Positions 6,490-13,535 of a stretch of 19,038 bases of DNA are shown in pieces. A model generated the notes under the pieces. It was not told the DNA's origin and did not search any database. It worked only from the letters and a program-made list of their open reading frames with translations. A program made the translations under genes and the position numbers. The stretch lies in NCBI GenBank assembly GCA_044237845.1, contig JBIIEL010000038.1, positions 1 through 19,038 on the forward strand. Direction: 5' to 3'. Source of the DNA: QFOX01 sp044237845. GTDB taxonomy: Bacteria; Pseudomonadota; Alphaproteobacteria; Rickettsiales; UBA3002. Within the stretch, counting starts at the first letter, position 1. Every line of letters starts with the position of its first letter.

Positions 6490-7158
6490 ATGATTCACAG
6501 CACACGCGATATGGTTGATAGCTACCACGACATGCTCGGCACGCCCGAGAAAGCATCTCTGGTGCCCATGGTGGTGGAGCAGTCGAGCCGCGGCGAACGT
6601 GCGTACGACATTTACTCGCGCCTGTTGAAAGAGCGTATCATCTTCCTCACCGGTGAGGTGGAAGACCATATGTGTACGCTCATCGTGGCGCAGCTGCTGT
6701 TCCTCGAGTCCGAGAACCCCGAAAAAGAAATCTCGCTCTACATCAACTCGCCCGGTGGCGTGGTTACGGCGGGTCTGTCGGTCTACGACACGATGCAATA
6801 TATCAAGCCGAAAGTGGGCACGCTCTGCATCGGCCAGGCGGCGAGCATGGGGTCGCTGTTGCTGACGGCGGGTGAGCCCGGCATGCGTTTTGCAACGCCG
6901 AATGCGCGGATCATGATTCACCAGCCTTCCGGCGGGTTCCGTGGTCAGGCGTCGGACATCGAAATTCATGCGCAGGAAATTCTGAGCCTGCGTCGTCGCC
7001 TGAACGATATGTATGTGAAGCATACCGGCCAGAAGCTGCCGATCATCGAGAAATCGATGGATCGCGACAACTTCATGGCGGCGGACGCGGCGCTGAAGTT
7101 CGGCCTCATCGACAAAATCGTTGAAAACCGTTCCGAGGCAGAGTCGAAGAAGAAGTAG
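6490..7158 (+). CDS. clpP: ATP-dependent Clp protease proteolytic subunit
   Basis: ClpP forms the double-heptameric serine protease barrel that degrades proteins unfolded by ClpX or ClpA. The 222-residue product has the full catalytic triad: Ser119 in GQAASMGSLL, His144 in ARIMIHQPSGG and Asp193 in MDRDNF. The 25- and 49-residue spacings match E. coli ClpP. The INSPGG block (85-90) that forms the oxyanion region is intact. The ATG at 6490 is preferred to the one at 6418 because AAGGAG lies 6 bases upstream of it and the protein then begins with the short N-terminal segment normal for the family. The C-terminus is Lys-rich. clpX starts 47 bases downstream on the same strand, so a clpP-clpX operon is expected. 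Confidence 0.97.
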   Translation: MIHSTRDMVDSYHDMLGTPEKASLVPMVVEQSSRGERAYDIYSRLLKERIIFLTGEVEDHMCTLIVAQLLFLESENPEKEISLYINSPGGVVTAGLSVYDTMQYIKPKVGTLCIGQAASMGSLLLTAGEPGMRFATPNARIMIHQPSGGFRGQASDIEIHAQEILSLRRRLNDMYVKHTGQKLPIIEKSMDRDNFMAADAALKFGLIDKIVENRSEAESKKK

Positions 7159-7205
7159 TCACTAGTGCGAGCTAATCAGCGCTAACCGAGTGAAACGAGG
7201 AAAAT

Positions 7206-8471
7206 ATGAGTAAACCACGCGAGACCAAAACCACCCGCTACTGTTCGTTCTGTGGTAAGAGTGAACATGAAGTACGCAAACTGATTGCGGGTCCAACGGT
7301 TTTTATTTGCGACGAATGCGTGGAGCTTTGCGTCGACATCATCCGCACGGCAGATAAAGCGCCGGCGACGACGGGTGAGGCAAGCGAAACGCTGGTGACG
7401 CCGCAACAAATCCGTAAGGTGCTCGATGATTATGTGATCGGCCAACAGCGCGCGAAGAAGGTGCTCGCGGTGGCAGTGCATAACCATTACAAACGCATCG
7501 CAGTGATGGAAAAAAGCAACGAGATCGAGATTGCAAAATCCAACATCCTGCTCGTCGGGCCGACGGGGACGGGTAAAACACTTCTCGCGCAGACCCTTGC
7601 TCGCATTCTCGACGTCCCGTTCACCATGGCAGATGCCACGACGCTGACCGAAGCCGGTTACGTGGGCGAAGACGTGGAGAACATTATTCTGCGCCTGCTG
7701 CAGGCGGCGGATTATAACGTGGAGCGCGCACAAAAAGGGATTGTTTACATCGATGAAGTAGACAAAATCTCGCGCAAATCGGAAAACCCCTCCATCACCC
7801 GAGACGTCTCGGGCGAGGGCGTGCAACAGGCACTGCTCAAAATCATGGAAGGCACGGTGGCCAGCGTTCCGCCACAAGGTGGCCGCAAACATCCGCAGCA
7901 GGAATTCCTGCAGGTGGATACGAGTAACATCCTCTTCATCTGCGGGGGTGCATTCTCGGGCGTTGAGAAAATTATTGCCCGCCGTCAGAAGGGAACATCG
8001 ATTGGTTTCGGGGCGGATGTTCGTAATACCGACGAAGTAAAGCCGGGCGAAATGTTCCGCATGCTGGAGCCCGAAGATCTGCTGAAATTCGGTTTGATTC
8101 CGGAGTTCGTCGGCCGTCTGCCTGTCATCGCGACGCTGGATGATCTCGATGAGCCCGCGCTCAAGAACATTCTCACCGAGCCGAAGAACGCCCTCACCAA
8201 GCAGTATCGTAAGCTGTTTGAGATGGAAGGTGTCGACCTCAAGTTCACGGACGATGCCCTTTCGGCGATTGCACAAAAAGCCATTCTGCGCAAAACGGGT
8301 GCACGCGGCCTTCGCGCCATCATGGAAGAAGCCTTGATGGAGCTGATGTACGAAATTCCGGGTGCAGAGGATGTGTCGGAAGTGACCATCACGGCGGATG
8401 TTATCAACGGTAAGGCGCAAGCCGTGCTGACGAACGAAACCGCGGGCAGCAAGAAGCCTAAGAAGGCTTAG
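7206..8471 (+). CDS. clpX: ATP-dependent Clp protease ATP-binding subunit ClpX
   Basis: ClpX is the AAA+ hexameric unfoldase that feeds substrates to ClpP. The 421-residue length is normal. The N-terminal zinc-binding domain has Cys13, Cys16, Cys35 and Cys38. Walker A is GPTGTGKT at 118-125, the GYVG pore loop is at 151-154 and Walker B (VYIDEVDK) has Asp183-Glu184. The RKH pore loop (GGRKHP), the ClpP-docking loop SIGFGA, the arginine-finger region PEFVGRLP and sensor-2 GARGLR are all present. The ATG at 7206 has an ACGAGGAAAAT leader. It lies in the clpP operon. Immediately downstream a convergent pseudopilin gene separates it from lon, with no strong intrinsic terminator visible between the two stops. 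Confidence 0.98.
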   Translation: MSKPRETKTTRYCSFCGKSEHEVRKLIAGPTVFICDECVELCVDIIRTADKAPATTGEASETLVTPQQIRKVLDDYVIGQQRAKKVLAVAVHNHYKRIAVMEKSNEIEIAKSNILLVGPTGTGKTLLAQTLARILDVPFTMADATTLTEAGYVGEDVENIILRLLQAADYNVERAQKGIVYIDEVDKISRKSENPSITRDVSGEGVQQALLKIMEGTVASVPPQGGRKHPQQEFLQVDTSNILFICGGAFSGVEKIIARRQKGTSIGFGADVRNTDEVKPGEMFRMLEPEDLLKFGLIPEFVGRLPVIATLDDLDEPALKNILTEPKNALTKQYRKLFEMEGVDLKFTDDALSAIAQKAILRKTGARGLRAIMEEALMELMYEIPGAEDVSEVTITADVINGKAQAVLTNETAGSKKPKKA

Positions 8472-8494
8472 GTTTCTCTCTTTCGTCTACGTGA

Positions 8495-9271
8495 CTAAAA
8501 TTGCTGGATGAAGTGAAGCCCGCATTGCTTTGTGCTATCTGAGAGATTGTAAGCTGCGTCATAGTCCGTTCCACTCGTAGCGGTTGCGCAGCCAGTGGTA
8601 GGATCGGAGGACATGATTGTTCCGCGCCCCGGTTTCCCATCGTCTAATTTTGTGTCGATCTTCCAGGCTTCTTCTGGAGTTAGCGTGGAATCGTCTACTC
8701 GCCCTAAACATCGGTGAGTAACCTGATCTTCCCCACCAAAGTAAAAACCGTTCCCATATTCTTCAGTGGTGAGCTGAAATCCTGGTGCGCATCCACCTGA
8801 AGTAGCTTCCCATCCGCTAGCAGAAATGCGTGCACGAGGTACATTCACCCCGATAACACTATGATATGTATTTGCAGGGCCTCCCGTGTAGCTGCCGGTA
8901 ATTCTGCCAGCTAAGGAGAGTTGGCGCCAGAACTGGAATGCTTCGGGGCTTCCCGTTCCTAGCCCGTCCAGTGCGCCACTCCCATCTCCATTGCAAGCAC
9001 CGGTATCAGAAGCGCCGCCACAAACTGTACTCTTGCCCCAGAAATCTTCGGCGTCCGCCATATCGCCGGGAATGGAGTTGCTGTATTGCTTTTTAAAGGT
9101 TGTCACCGCTTCTTTATAGCGCGTGTAGTCACTGACAATGGATTGCAGTTCTGCACTGCGGATCATGGCCTGACCACCGACAACGGCACCGAGCAGCAGC
9201 CCGATAATTACCAGCACGACCGAAAGCTCGATCAGTGTGAAACCAGAAGAAGACGTGCGGGAAACAGGCAT
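8495..9271 (-). CDS. Type IV pilin-like / pseudopilin with prepilin cleavage motif
   Basis: The 258-residue product starts with a short basic leader ending in Gly10, followed by FTLIELSVVLVIIGLLLGAVVG. This is the class III prepilin signal, cleaved between Gly10 and Phe11, with Glu at mature position 5 (Glu15) and a hydrophobic assembly helix. A SADLQSI-like amphipathic stretch and a Cys-containing, Gly/Ser/Thr-rich globular domain follow. It would be processed by a prepilin peptidase and anchored in the inner membrane or built into a pilus or type II secretion pseudopilus. No other pilus or secretion gene is in the window. It is an orphan on the strand opposite clpX and lon, which it separates. 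A GGAG-type Shine-Dalgarno (CCGGAGATATTTC) precedes the ATG at 9271. Confidence 0.85.
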   Translation of the reverse strand: MPVSRTSSSGFTLIELSVVLVIIGLLLGAVVGGQAMIRSAELQSIVSDYTRYKEAVTTFKKQYSNSIPGDMADAEDFWGKSTVCGGASDTGACNGDGSGALDGLGTGSPEAFQFWRQLSLAGRITGSYTGGPANTYHSVIGVNVPRARISASGWEATSGGCAPGFQLTTEEYGNGFYFGGEDQVTHRCLGRVDDSTLTPEEAWKIDTKLDDGKPGRGTIMSSDPTTGCATATSGTDYDAAYNLSDSTKQCGLHFIQQF

Positions 9272-9314
9272 GAAATATCTCCGGTATTAAAGAGGTAAAA
9301 CGAGGCGGTTGCCC

Positions 9315-9342
9315 TTTACAATAGCATTACGCGTACTATATT
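9315..9342 (+). promoter_or_regulatory. Probable lon promoter
   Basis: TTTACA (9315-9320), a 16-base spacer and TATATT (9337-9342) fit a sigma-70 type promoter, predicting a leader of about 50 bases before the lon ATG. On the opposite strand the same positions read TATAGT (9335-9340), a possible -10 for the pseudopilin gene, so the two divergent promoters may overlap. The GTCAY direct repeats seen at other TATAGT promoters are absent here. Confidence 0.5.
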
Positions 9343-9400
9343 CTAGCAGTAAACTATTTCTCTGCCTATTGCTTTCCCTTTCCTCGATAGAAAGTGCGCC

Positions 9401-11806
9401 ATGACCTCATCCTCCCCGCAAATAATGCCTGTGCTGCCACTGCGCGATATTGTTGTGTTTCCGGGCATGGTGGTGCCGCTCTTTGTTGGGCGCGATAAAT
9501 CGGTGAAGGCGCTCGAATCCGTGGTGAAGGGCAGCAACAAAATTCTGCTTGTGTCGCAGAAGAACGGTTCGATGGATATCCCGAATAAGGAAGATCTTTA
9601 CCGCGTGGGCACGCTGGCGACAGTGCTGCAATTGCTGCGCCTGCCGGACGGTACGGTGAAAGTGCTGGTCGAAGGTGTCGTGCGCGCGAAGATCAATTAC
9701 TTCAACGATAACGAACTATTTTACGAAGCGGAGATCGAGGAGCTAGCCGAACCGGCGGGCGACCCCGTGGAGACGGAGGCGATGTTTCGCACCGTGATCG
9801 CGAAGTTCGAGGAATATGTAAAGCTCAACAAAAAAATTCAGCCGGAGACGATGGGCGCGGTGGCGAAAATCAGCTCGCCGTCGGTGCTCGCGGATACGGT
9901 CGCGGCGCATATGTCGATCGATATTCCGGCGAAGCAGGAAATCCTGCAGATCATCAAGGTGGCGGAGCGGCTGGAGCATGTGTATTCGCTCATGGAATCC
10001 GAAATTGGTGTGCTCAATACCGAGAAGCGCATCCGTGGTCGCGTCAAGCGCCAGATGGAAAAAACCCAGCGCGAATATTACCTCAACGAGCAGCTAAAAG
10101 CGATCCAGAAAGAGCTGGGCGAGCTGGAGGACGGCGCAAAAGATGAACTGGGCGAACTGGAAGAAAAAATCAAAGCCACTAAGCTGAGCAAAGAAGCGCG
10201 TGAGAAATGCGAAGCGGAACTGAAAAAGCTGCGCACCATGAGCTCGATGTCGGCGGAGGCGTCGGTCATCCGTAACTATCTCGAGTGGATTACGTCGATT
10301 CCGTGGAAGAAACCGTCGAAAGTGAAGCGCGATTTGGTGGCTTCAGAGAAGGTGCTCGACGCGGATCATTCCGGTCTTGAGAAAGTGAAAGAGCGTATTC
10401 TTGAGTATCTCGCGGTGCAGGCGCGCACGAAATCCATCAAGGGGCCGATCCTGTGCCTCGTGGGTCCTCCGGGTGTTGGGAAAACCTCGCTCGCGCGCTC
10501 CATTGCGAAAGCCACCGGACGTAATTATGTTAAGATTGCGCTTGGCGGCGTGCGTGATGAGGCGGAGATCCGTGGCCATCGTCGTACCTATATTGGGTCG
10601 ATGCCGGGCAAGCTGATTCAGTCGATGAAAAAAGCAAAGTCGAGCAATCCGCTGATATTGCTTGATGAGATCGATAAAATGGGTAGTGATTCGCGCGGCG
10701 ACCCTGCAGCGGCACTGCTTGAGGTGCTTGATCCCGAGCAAAACAAAAACTTCAACGACCATTATCTCGAAGTGGATTATGACTTGTCGGGTGCGATGTT
10801 TATTACCACGGCGAACTCGTTTAACATGCCACGTCCGCTGCTTGACCGGATGGAAATCATTCGTCTCTCAGGTTACACGGAAGACGAGAAGCTCGAGATT
10901 GCGCTCGACCATTTGATCCCGAAACAGCTGCAAGAACATGGGCTGAAGAAGTCGGAGCTCTCGCTCTCGGAAGATGCGATTCGTGACGCGATTCGCTACT
11001 ATACGCGTGAGGCGGGCGTGCGGAATCTTGAGCGTGAAATGGCGCGCATCATCCGTAAATCGGTCAAAGAAATCATCATGAAAAAACGCGATAAGGTGAC
11101 TGTCACCCGCAAGAATCTTGGAAAATATCTCGGCGTGCGCAAGTTCTCGTATGGCGAAGCAGAGATGAATGATCAGGTGGGTGTGACTACTGGGCTCGCC
11201 TGGACGGAAACGGGTGGTGACCTGCTGCTGATTGAATCCGTGCTGATGCCGGGTAAAGGCAAGTTCACCGTCACTGGGAAACTGGGCGATGTGATGAAGG
11301 AATCCATCGAGGCGGCGGGCAGTTATGTGCGCAGCCGCGCGCTTGATTTCGGCATCAAGCCAACGATGTTTAAACAGAAAGACATCCACGTCCATGTGCC
11401 TGAAGGCGCGACGCCGAAGGATGGCCCAAGCGCGGGGATCGCGATGTGTACCACCATCGTTTCGGTGTTTACGGGCATTCCGGTGAAGAAGAACGTGGCG
11501 ATGACGGGTGAGGTAACGCTGCGTGGACGTGTGCTTGCAATCGGCGGCCTCAAGGAGAAGCTGCTCGCGGCACTGCGCGGTGGTATAACTACGGTGCTGA
11601 TTCCGCAGGAAAACGTGAAGGATCTCGAAGAGATTCCGGACAACGTGAAGAAACTGCTGACCATCATCCCCGTGAGTCATGTGGACGAAGTGCTTAAACA
11701 TGCGCTGGTGGAACTGCCCAACCCTATCAAAGACTGGGTGGAGGTAGAGGACGCAGCGGTGATTAGCGCGCCGAAGGACGAGGAAGACGCGCCCCGCCGT
11801 CATTAG
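9401..11806 (+). CDS. lon: ATP-dependent serine protease Lon
   Basis: Lon degrades misfolded and selected regulatory proteins using fused AAA+ and protease domains. The 801-residue length is typical. The LonA N-terminal substrate-binding domain occupies about 8-200 (VLPLRDIVVFPGMVVPLFVG), followed by a coiled-coil stretch (about 205-280). The AAA+ module has Walker A GPPGVGKT at 355-362, Walker B LLDEID with Asp422-Glu423 and the EIRGHRRTYIGSMPG pore region. The protease domain has the Ser677-Lys720 dyad in KDGPSAGIAM and GGLKEKLLAA, with the same 43-residue spacing as E. coli S679/K722. The ATG at 9401 gives the normal N-terminus, although the Shine-Dalgarno is weak (GATAGAAAG). In many alphaproteobacteria hupB follows lon. 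Here an ArsR-type regulator follows instead. Confidence 0.98.
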   Translation: MTSSSPQIMPVLPLRDIVVFPGMVVPLFVGRDKSVKALESVVKGSNKILLVSQKNGSMDIPNKEDLYRVGTLATVLQLLRLPDGTVKVLVEGVVRAKINYFNDNELFYEAEIEELAEPAGDPVETEAMFRTVIAKFEEYVKLNKKIQPETMGAVAKISSPSVLADTVAAHMSIDIPAKQEILQIIKVAERLEHVYSLMESEIGVLNTEKRIRGRVKRQMEKTQREYYLNEQLKAIQKELGELEDGAKDELGELEEKIKATKLSKEAREKCEAELKKLRTMSSMSAEASVIRNYLEWITSIPWKKPSKVKRDLVASEKVLDADHSGLEKVKERILEYLAVQARTKSIKGPILCLVGPPGVGKTSLARSIAKATGRNYVKIALGGVRDEAEIRGHRRTYIGSMPGKLIQSMKKAKSSNPLILLDEIDKMGSDSRGDPAAALLEVLDPEQNKNFNDHYLEVDYDLSGAMFITTANSFNMPRPLLDRMEIIRLSGYTEDEKLEIALDHLIPKQLQEHGLKKSELSLSEDAIRDAIRYYTREAGVRNLEREMARIIRKSVKEIIMKKRDKVTVTRKNLGKYLGVRKFSYGEAEMNDQVGVTTGLAWTETGGDLLLIESVLMPGKGKFTVTGKLGDVMKESIEAAGSYVRSRALDFGIKPTMFKQKDIHVHVPEGATPKDGPSAGIAMCTTIVSVFTGIPVKKNVAMTGEVTLRGRVLAIGGLKEKLLAALRGGITTVLIPQENVKDLEEIPDNVKKLLTIIPVSHVDEVLKHALVELPNPIKDWVEVEDAAVISAPKDEEDAPRRH

Positions 11807-11826
11807 TTTGTCACAGTTCTGTAGAT

Positions 11827-11853
11827 AACGTGAAGTTTTGTTAACTTCTCGTT
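11827..11853. promoter_or_regulatory. 27-bp dyad between lon and arsR-type gene
   Basis: AACG-T-GAAGTT (11827-11837) and AACTTC-T-CGTT (11843-11853) form arms of 10 paired bases with one T/T mismatch around TTGTT. No T-tract follows, so it is a poor terminator for lon. Its position about 60 bases before the ArsR-family start codon, and its dyad symmetry, fit an operator for a dimeric winged-helix repressor, possibly autoregulatory. Confidence 0.45.
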
Positions 11854-11912
11854 GCAATTGCCACTGGCTTTGTTAAGAAAGCCGCCGCACTTAAAGAAAC
11901 GAAGGAAATCTC

Positions 11913-12242
11913 ATGTTTACCGACAATGCCCATCTTAAAAAAGCATCGCAATCACTCAAAGTTCTTGGCAACTATTATCGTCTACAGATCGTGACGCTGT
12001 TGCTGAATGGTGAAAAGAACGTGTCGGAGATTAACAAGAGCGTGAAAGTGAGCCAACCTGCGCTCAGCCAGCATCTCTCGCGCCTGCGCCGGGATGGTAT
12101 CCTCGGTTCGCGCCGTGAACAGCGCCAGATTTTCTATTTCCTCACCAATCCGCAAGTGATTCGCGTACTTGGCGTGGTGGCAGAAATGAGCGCACCGACA
12201 GATAACGCATCGCAGAAAAAGGTCGCCTCTGCCGCGCACTAA
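11913..12242 (+). CDS. ArsR/SmtB-family winged-helix transcriptional regulator
   Basis: This 109-residue protein is a compact winged-helix DNA-binding regulator. The segment SLKVLGNYYRLQIVTLLLNGEKNVSEIN (about 14-41) is the first part of the fold. SQPALSQHLSRLRRDGIL (47-64) is the recognition helix region, and SRREQRQIFYFL (66-77) forms the wing. It has no cysteine at all, so the metal-sensing or persulfide-sensing cysteines of ArsR, CadC, BigR or SqrR are missing and the inducer is unknown. The ATG at 11913 has GAAGGAAAT ahead of it. The gene stands alone, downstream of lon on the same strand but 106 bases away, with a 27-bp dyad in between that may be its operator. The next genes are convergent. 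Confidence 0.88.
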   Translation: MFTDNAHLKKASQSLKVLGNYYRLQIVTLLLNGEKNVSEINKSVKVSQPALSQHLSRLRRDGILGSRREQRQIFYFLTNPQVIRVLGVVAEMSAPTDNASQKKVASAAH

Positions 12243-12257
12243 GTACCGAGGCATTCT

Positions 12258-12587
12258 CTAGCGCTGCTGCCCCTTGGGCTTGGATTTATCCGTAACGGTT
12301 GCAAGGTAATTATCCTTGCTTTTGCTGAGCACCTGATTGGCCAGCAGACGGAATAACGCCGCCAGTTTACGGCGCCCTGCAGGTGTCGACAGGTCGATAT
12401 TATCGAACTCGCTGATATCGAGCTGTTCGAGCCCCATCTTGAGTTTGTATTCCAGCGGATTGCTGATGATTTCTTCAGCCAGCGCATAGAAATAGTCAGC
12501 AAGCTGCTCTGCCGTCATCTGGTCGAGGTCTTCGAGCAGCGGCGTTTTGCTATCAGTGGAGGATGGTGGTTTGGGCGGAGTTGTCAC
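12258..12587 (-). CDS. Small hypothetical protein, overlaps the gene upstream
   Basis: The 109-residue product is not recognised. It is acidic and helical in the middle (MTAEQLADYFYALAEEIISNP, KLAALFRLLANQVLSKSK), with a Pro/Ser/Thr-rich N-terminus and a basic tail. There is no signal peptide or membrane segment. The start is the GTG at 12587, with AGGAG 9 bases upstream on the minus strand. This start lies inside the last 35 bases of the preceding gene (12553-12918), which strongly suggests translational coupling and joint action of the two products. Its 3' end converges with the ArsR-type gene. Confidence 0.65.
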   Translation of the reverse strand: MTTPPKPPSSTDSKTPLLEDLDQMTAEQLADYFYALAEEIISNPLEYKLKMGLEQLDISEFDNIDLSTPAGRRKLAALFRLLANQVLSKSKDNYLATVTDKSKPKGQQR

Positions 12588-12918
12588 GACCGGCCTCTCC
12601 TTCCTCGGCGTTTTGCATCGCTTCTGCCATCAGTTCCTCGAATTTTGCAAAGCCAAGGAATGCAACGCCCGCCTGCAAGTTATCCATCGAGTCCTGACTG
12701 AGATTCTCGTTCACCCACTTGACGCGGTTGCTCGGGCGATCCGAGGCGATATAGGCGAAATAGTTGAAGAATTTATTATCCGGGAAGTCGAATTTCAGCT
12801 TCCGCTGCGGGATATCGATGGTGAATGAGCCAACCAGCGCCCCATCCTTAAACACGTGGGTGGTTGCCCCTTGCTCCTCGATATTGATGCCAAACTGCTC
12901 GTATTTCGGTCGATTCAT
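12553..12918 (-). CDS. Small hypothetical protein, first gene of an overlapping pair
   Basis: I recognise no family in this 121-residue protein. The N-terminal half looks like a small beta-rich domain (THVFKDGALVGSFTIDIPQRKLKFDF). The second half is helical and acidic (LQAGVAFLGFAKFEELMAEAMQNAEEGEAG). There is no signal peptide, membrane helix or cysteine cluster. The ATG at 12918 has no clear Shine-Dalgarno, so the start is less certain than the frame. The coding end overlaps the following gene by 35 bases in a different frame, which supports a two-gene unit. A toxin-antitoxin role was considered, but no known fold supports it. Confidence 0.65.
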   Translation of the reverse strand: MNRPKYEQFGINIEEQGATTHVFKDGALVGSFTIDIPQRKLKFDFPDNKFFNYFAYIASDRPSNRVKWVNENLSQDSMDNLQAGVAFLGFAKFEELMAEAMQNAEEGEAGRDNSAQTTILH

Positions 12919-13004
12919 GGAGTTTTTTGTACCATGCGCCGCGCGAAAAGCAAGGAAGAGTGGGCTTTGCCTGCTGAAGAAACGCGGATTTTTGCGGAGT
13001 CTGG

Positions 13005-13277
13005 CTATTTCGCCATGCGCGTGGCGGCGAGGATGACCTCACCGAATTTGGGAGAGAAGAGCTTCGAGAGAACCATACGCTTGATGGAGCTCTCAAAGCT
13101 GCGTAGCGACTCGCCCATCAGCCGGGTGTTGACGGTGATGGACTCCAGCCCGCCATCAGCCATGGGATTGGTGCACAGGGCGAAGCCGTCGTCGCGCAGC
13201 TCAATATAGTCCTCGGGATTGAACATGGCGCTTACTTCCATAACCTGCGAATTGTTATCATGATAGGTCGTGTACAT
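13005..13277 (-). CDS. Small hypothetical protein under a Pho-box-like promoter
   Basis: The 90-residue product is not recognised. It is mixed in charge with a helical C-terminal half (LRSFESSIKRMVLSKLFSPKFGEVILAATRMAK). The frame is open for 186 codons, but a promoter at 13284-13328 cuts across the upstream part, so longer versions are rejected. Two starts remain. The ATG at 13277 lies exactly 6 bases past the TATAGT -10, as in the gene at 5643-6248, implying a leaderless mRNA. The ATG at 13226 (MFNPEDYIEL, 73 residues) has GGAAG 8 bases upstream and would use a conventional leader. I annotate the first, and the second is nearly as likely. The shared promoter layout ties this gene to the LRR gene and to the gene at 5643. 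Confidence 0.55.
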   Translation of the reverse strand: MYTTYHDNNSQVMEVSAMFNPEDYIELRDDGFALCTNPMADGGLESITVNTRLMGESLRSFESSIKRMVLSKLFSPKFGEVILAATRMAK

Positions 13278-13283
13278 AGCATT

Positions 13284-13328
13284 ACTATAGCAGTTTTCAC
13301 AAGCAGGAGTGTGACAAGTTTGTGAAGA
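13284..13328 (-). promoter_or_regulatory. Promoter with Pho-box-like direct repeats (gene at 13005-13277)
   Basis: On the minus strand TCTTCAC, spacer AAAC and TTGTCAC (13311-13328) form an 11-bp-period repeat almost identical to the one before the LRR gene. CAATCTTCACAAA is shared at both. After 21 bases comes TATAGT (13284-13289), then 6 bases and an ATG. Confidence 0.6.
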
Positions 13329-13412
13329 TTGCATGGCTAGGCTGCGAAGTGAGCATTTCTCAGGCATTCTCTGGCTGGTTACATAGATGTGGAACGTAAA
13401 TGTCTCGCCACT

Positions 13413-13446
13413 TGCCCCTGATTCGCGCCGGATCAGGGGCATTTTT
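13413..13446 (+). terminator. Intrinsic terminator with no visible upstream gene
   Basis: TGCCCCTGAT (13413-13422) pairs perfectly with ATCAGGGGCA (13432-13441) around a 9-base loop and is followed by TTTTT (13442-13446). This is a strong Rho-independent terminator for the plus strand only. No plus-strand gene ends nearby, since everything from 12258 to 13998 is on the minus strand. A short plus-strand RNA starting somewhere between 13290 and 13400 would explain it. Confidence 0.7.
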
Positions 13447-13489
13447 ATATTAACCTGATTCTGGCGGCGAATCTGCTTGCGATGCAGTC

Positions 13490-13535
13490 CCTTCGAAAAA
13501 TCATGTGCTATGTGGTACACTGGATTTTTCGAAGG
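13490..13535. repeat. Perfect 13-bp inverted repeat with 20-bp spacer
   Basis: CCTTCGAAAAATC (13490-13502) is perfectly inverted as GATTTTTCGAAGG (13523-13535). The spacer ATGTGCTATGTGGTACACTG can extend the stem by GTG/CAC and TA/TA with one bulge. No T-tract follows on either strand. It lies in the gene-free stretch left of the gene ending at 13591. A regulatory dyad, a processing hairpin or a miniature mobile remnant are all possible. I see no second copy in this window. Confidence 0.6.

Noticed and set aside
7182..8420. 412-codon open frame on the minus strand inside clpX
   Set aside because: It is fully antisense to ClpX with all motifs intact, and its composition is a mirror artefact.
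11809..11826. Fourth Pho-box-like site (TTGTCAC-AGTT-CTGTAGA) before the ArsR-type gene
   Set aside because: The second half-site is poor and no TATAGT follows at 21-22 bases.
10868..11857. 329-codon open frame on the minus strand inside lon
   Set aside because: It is antisense to the AAA+ and protease domains of Lon, with no family resemblance.
12258..12918. Toxin-antitoxin pair
   Set aside because: The gene sizes and overlap fit, but neither protein shows a known toxin fold or an antitoxin DNA-binding domain.
13311..13328. CRP/FNR-type site suggested by the TGTGA halves at the shared promoters
   Set aside because: The halves are direct repeats, whereas CRP-family sites are inverted repeats (TGTGA-N6-TCACA).
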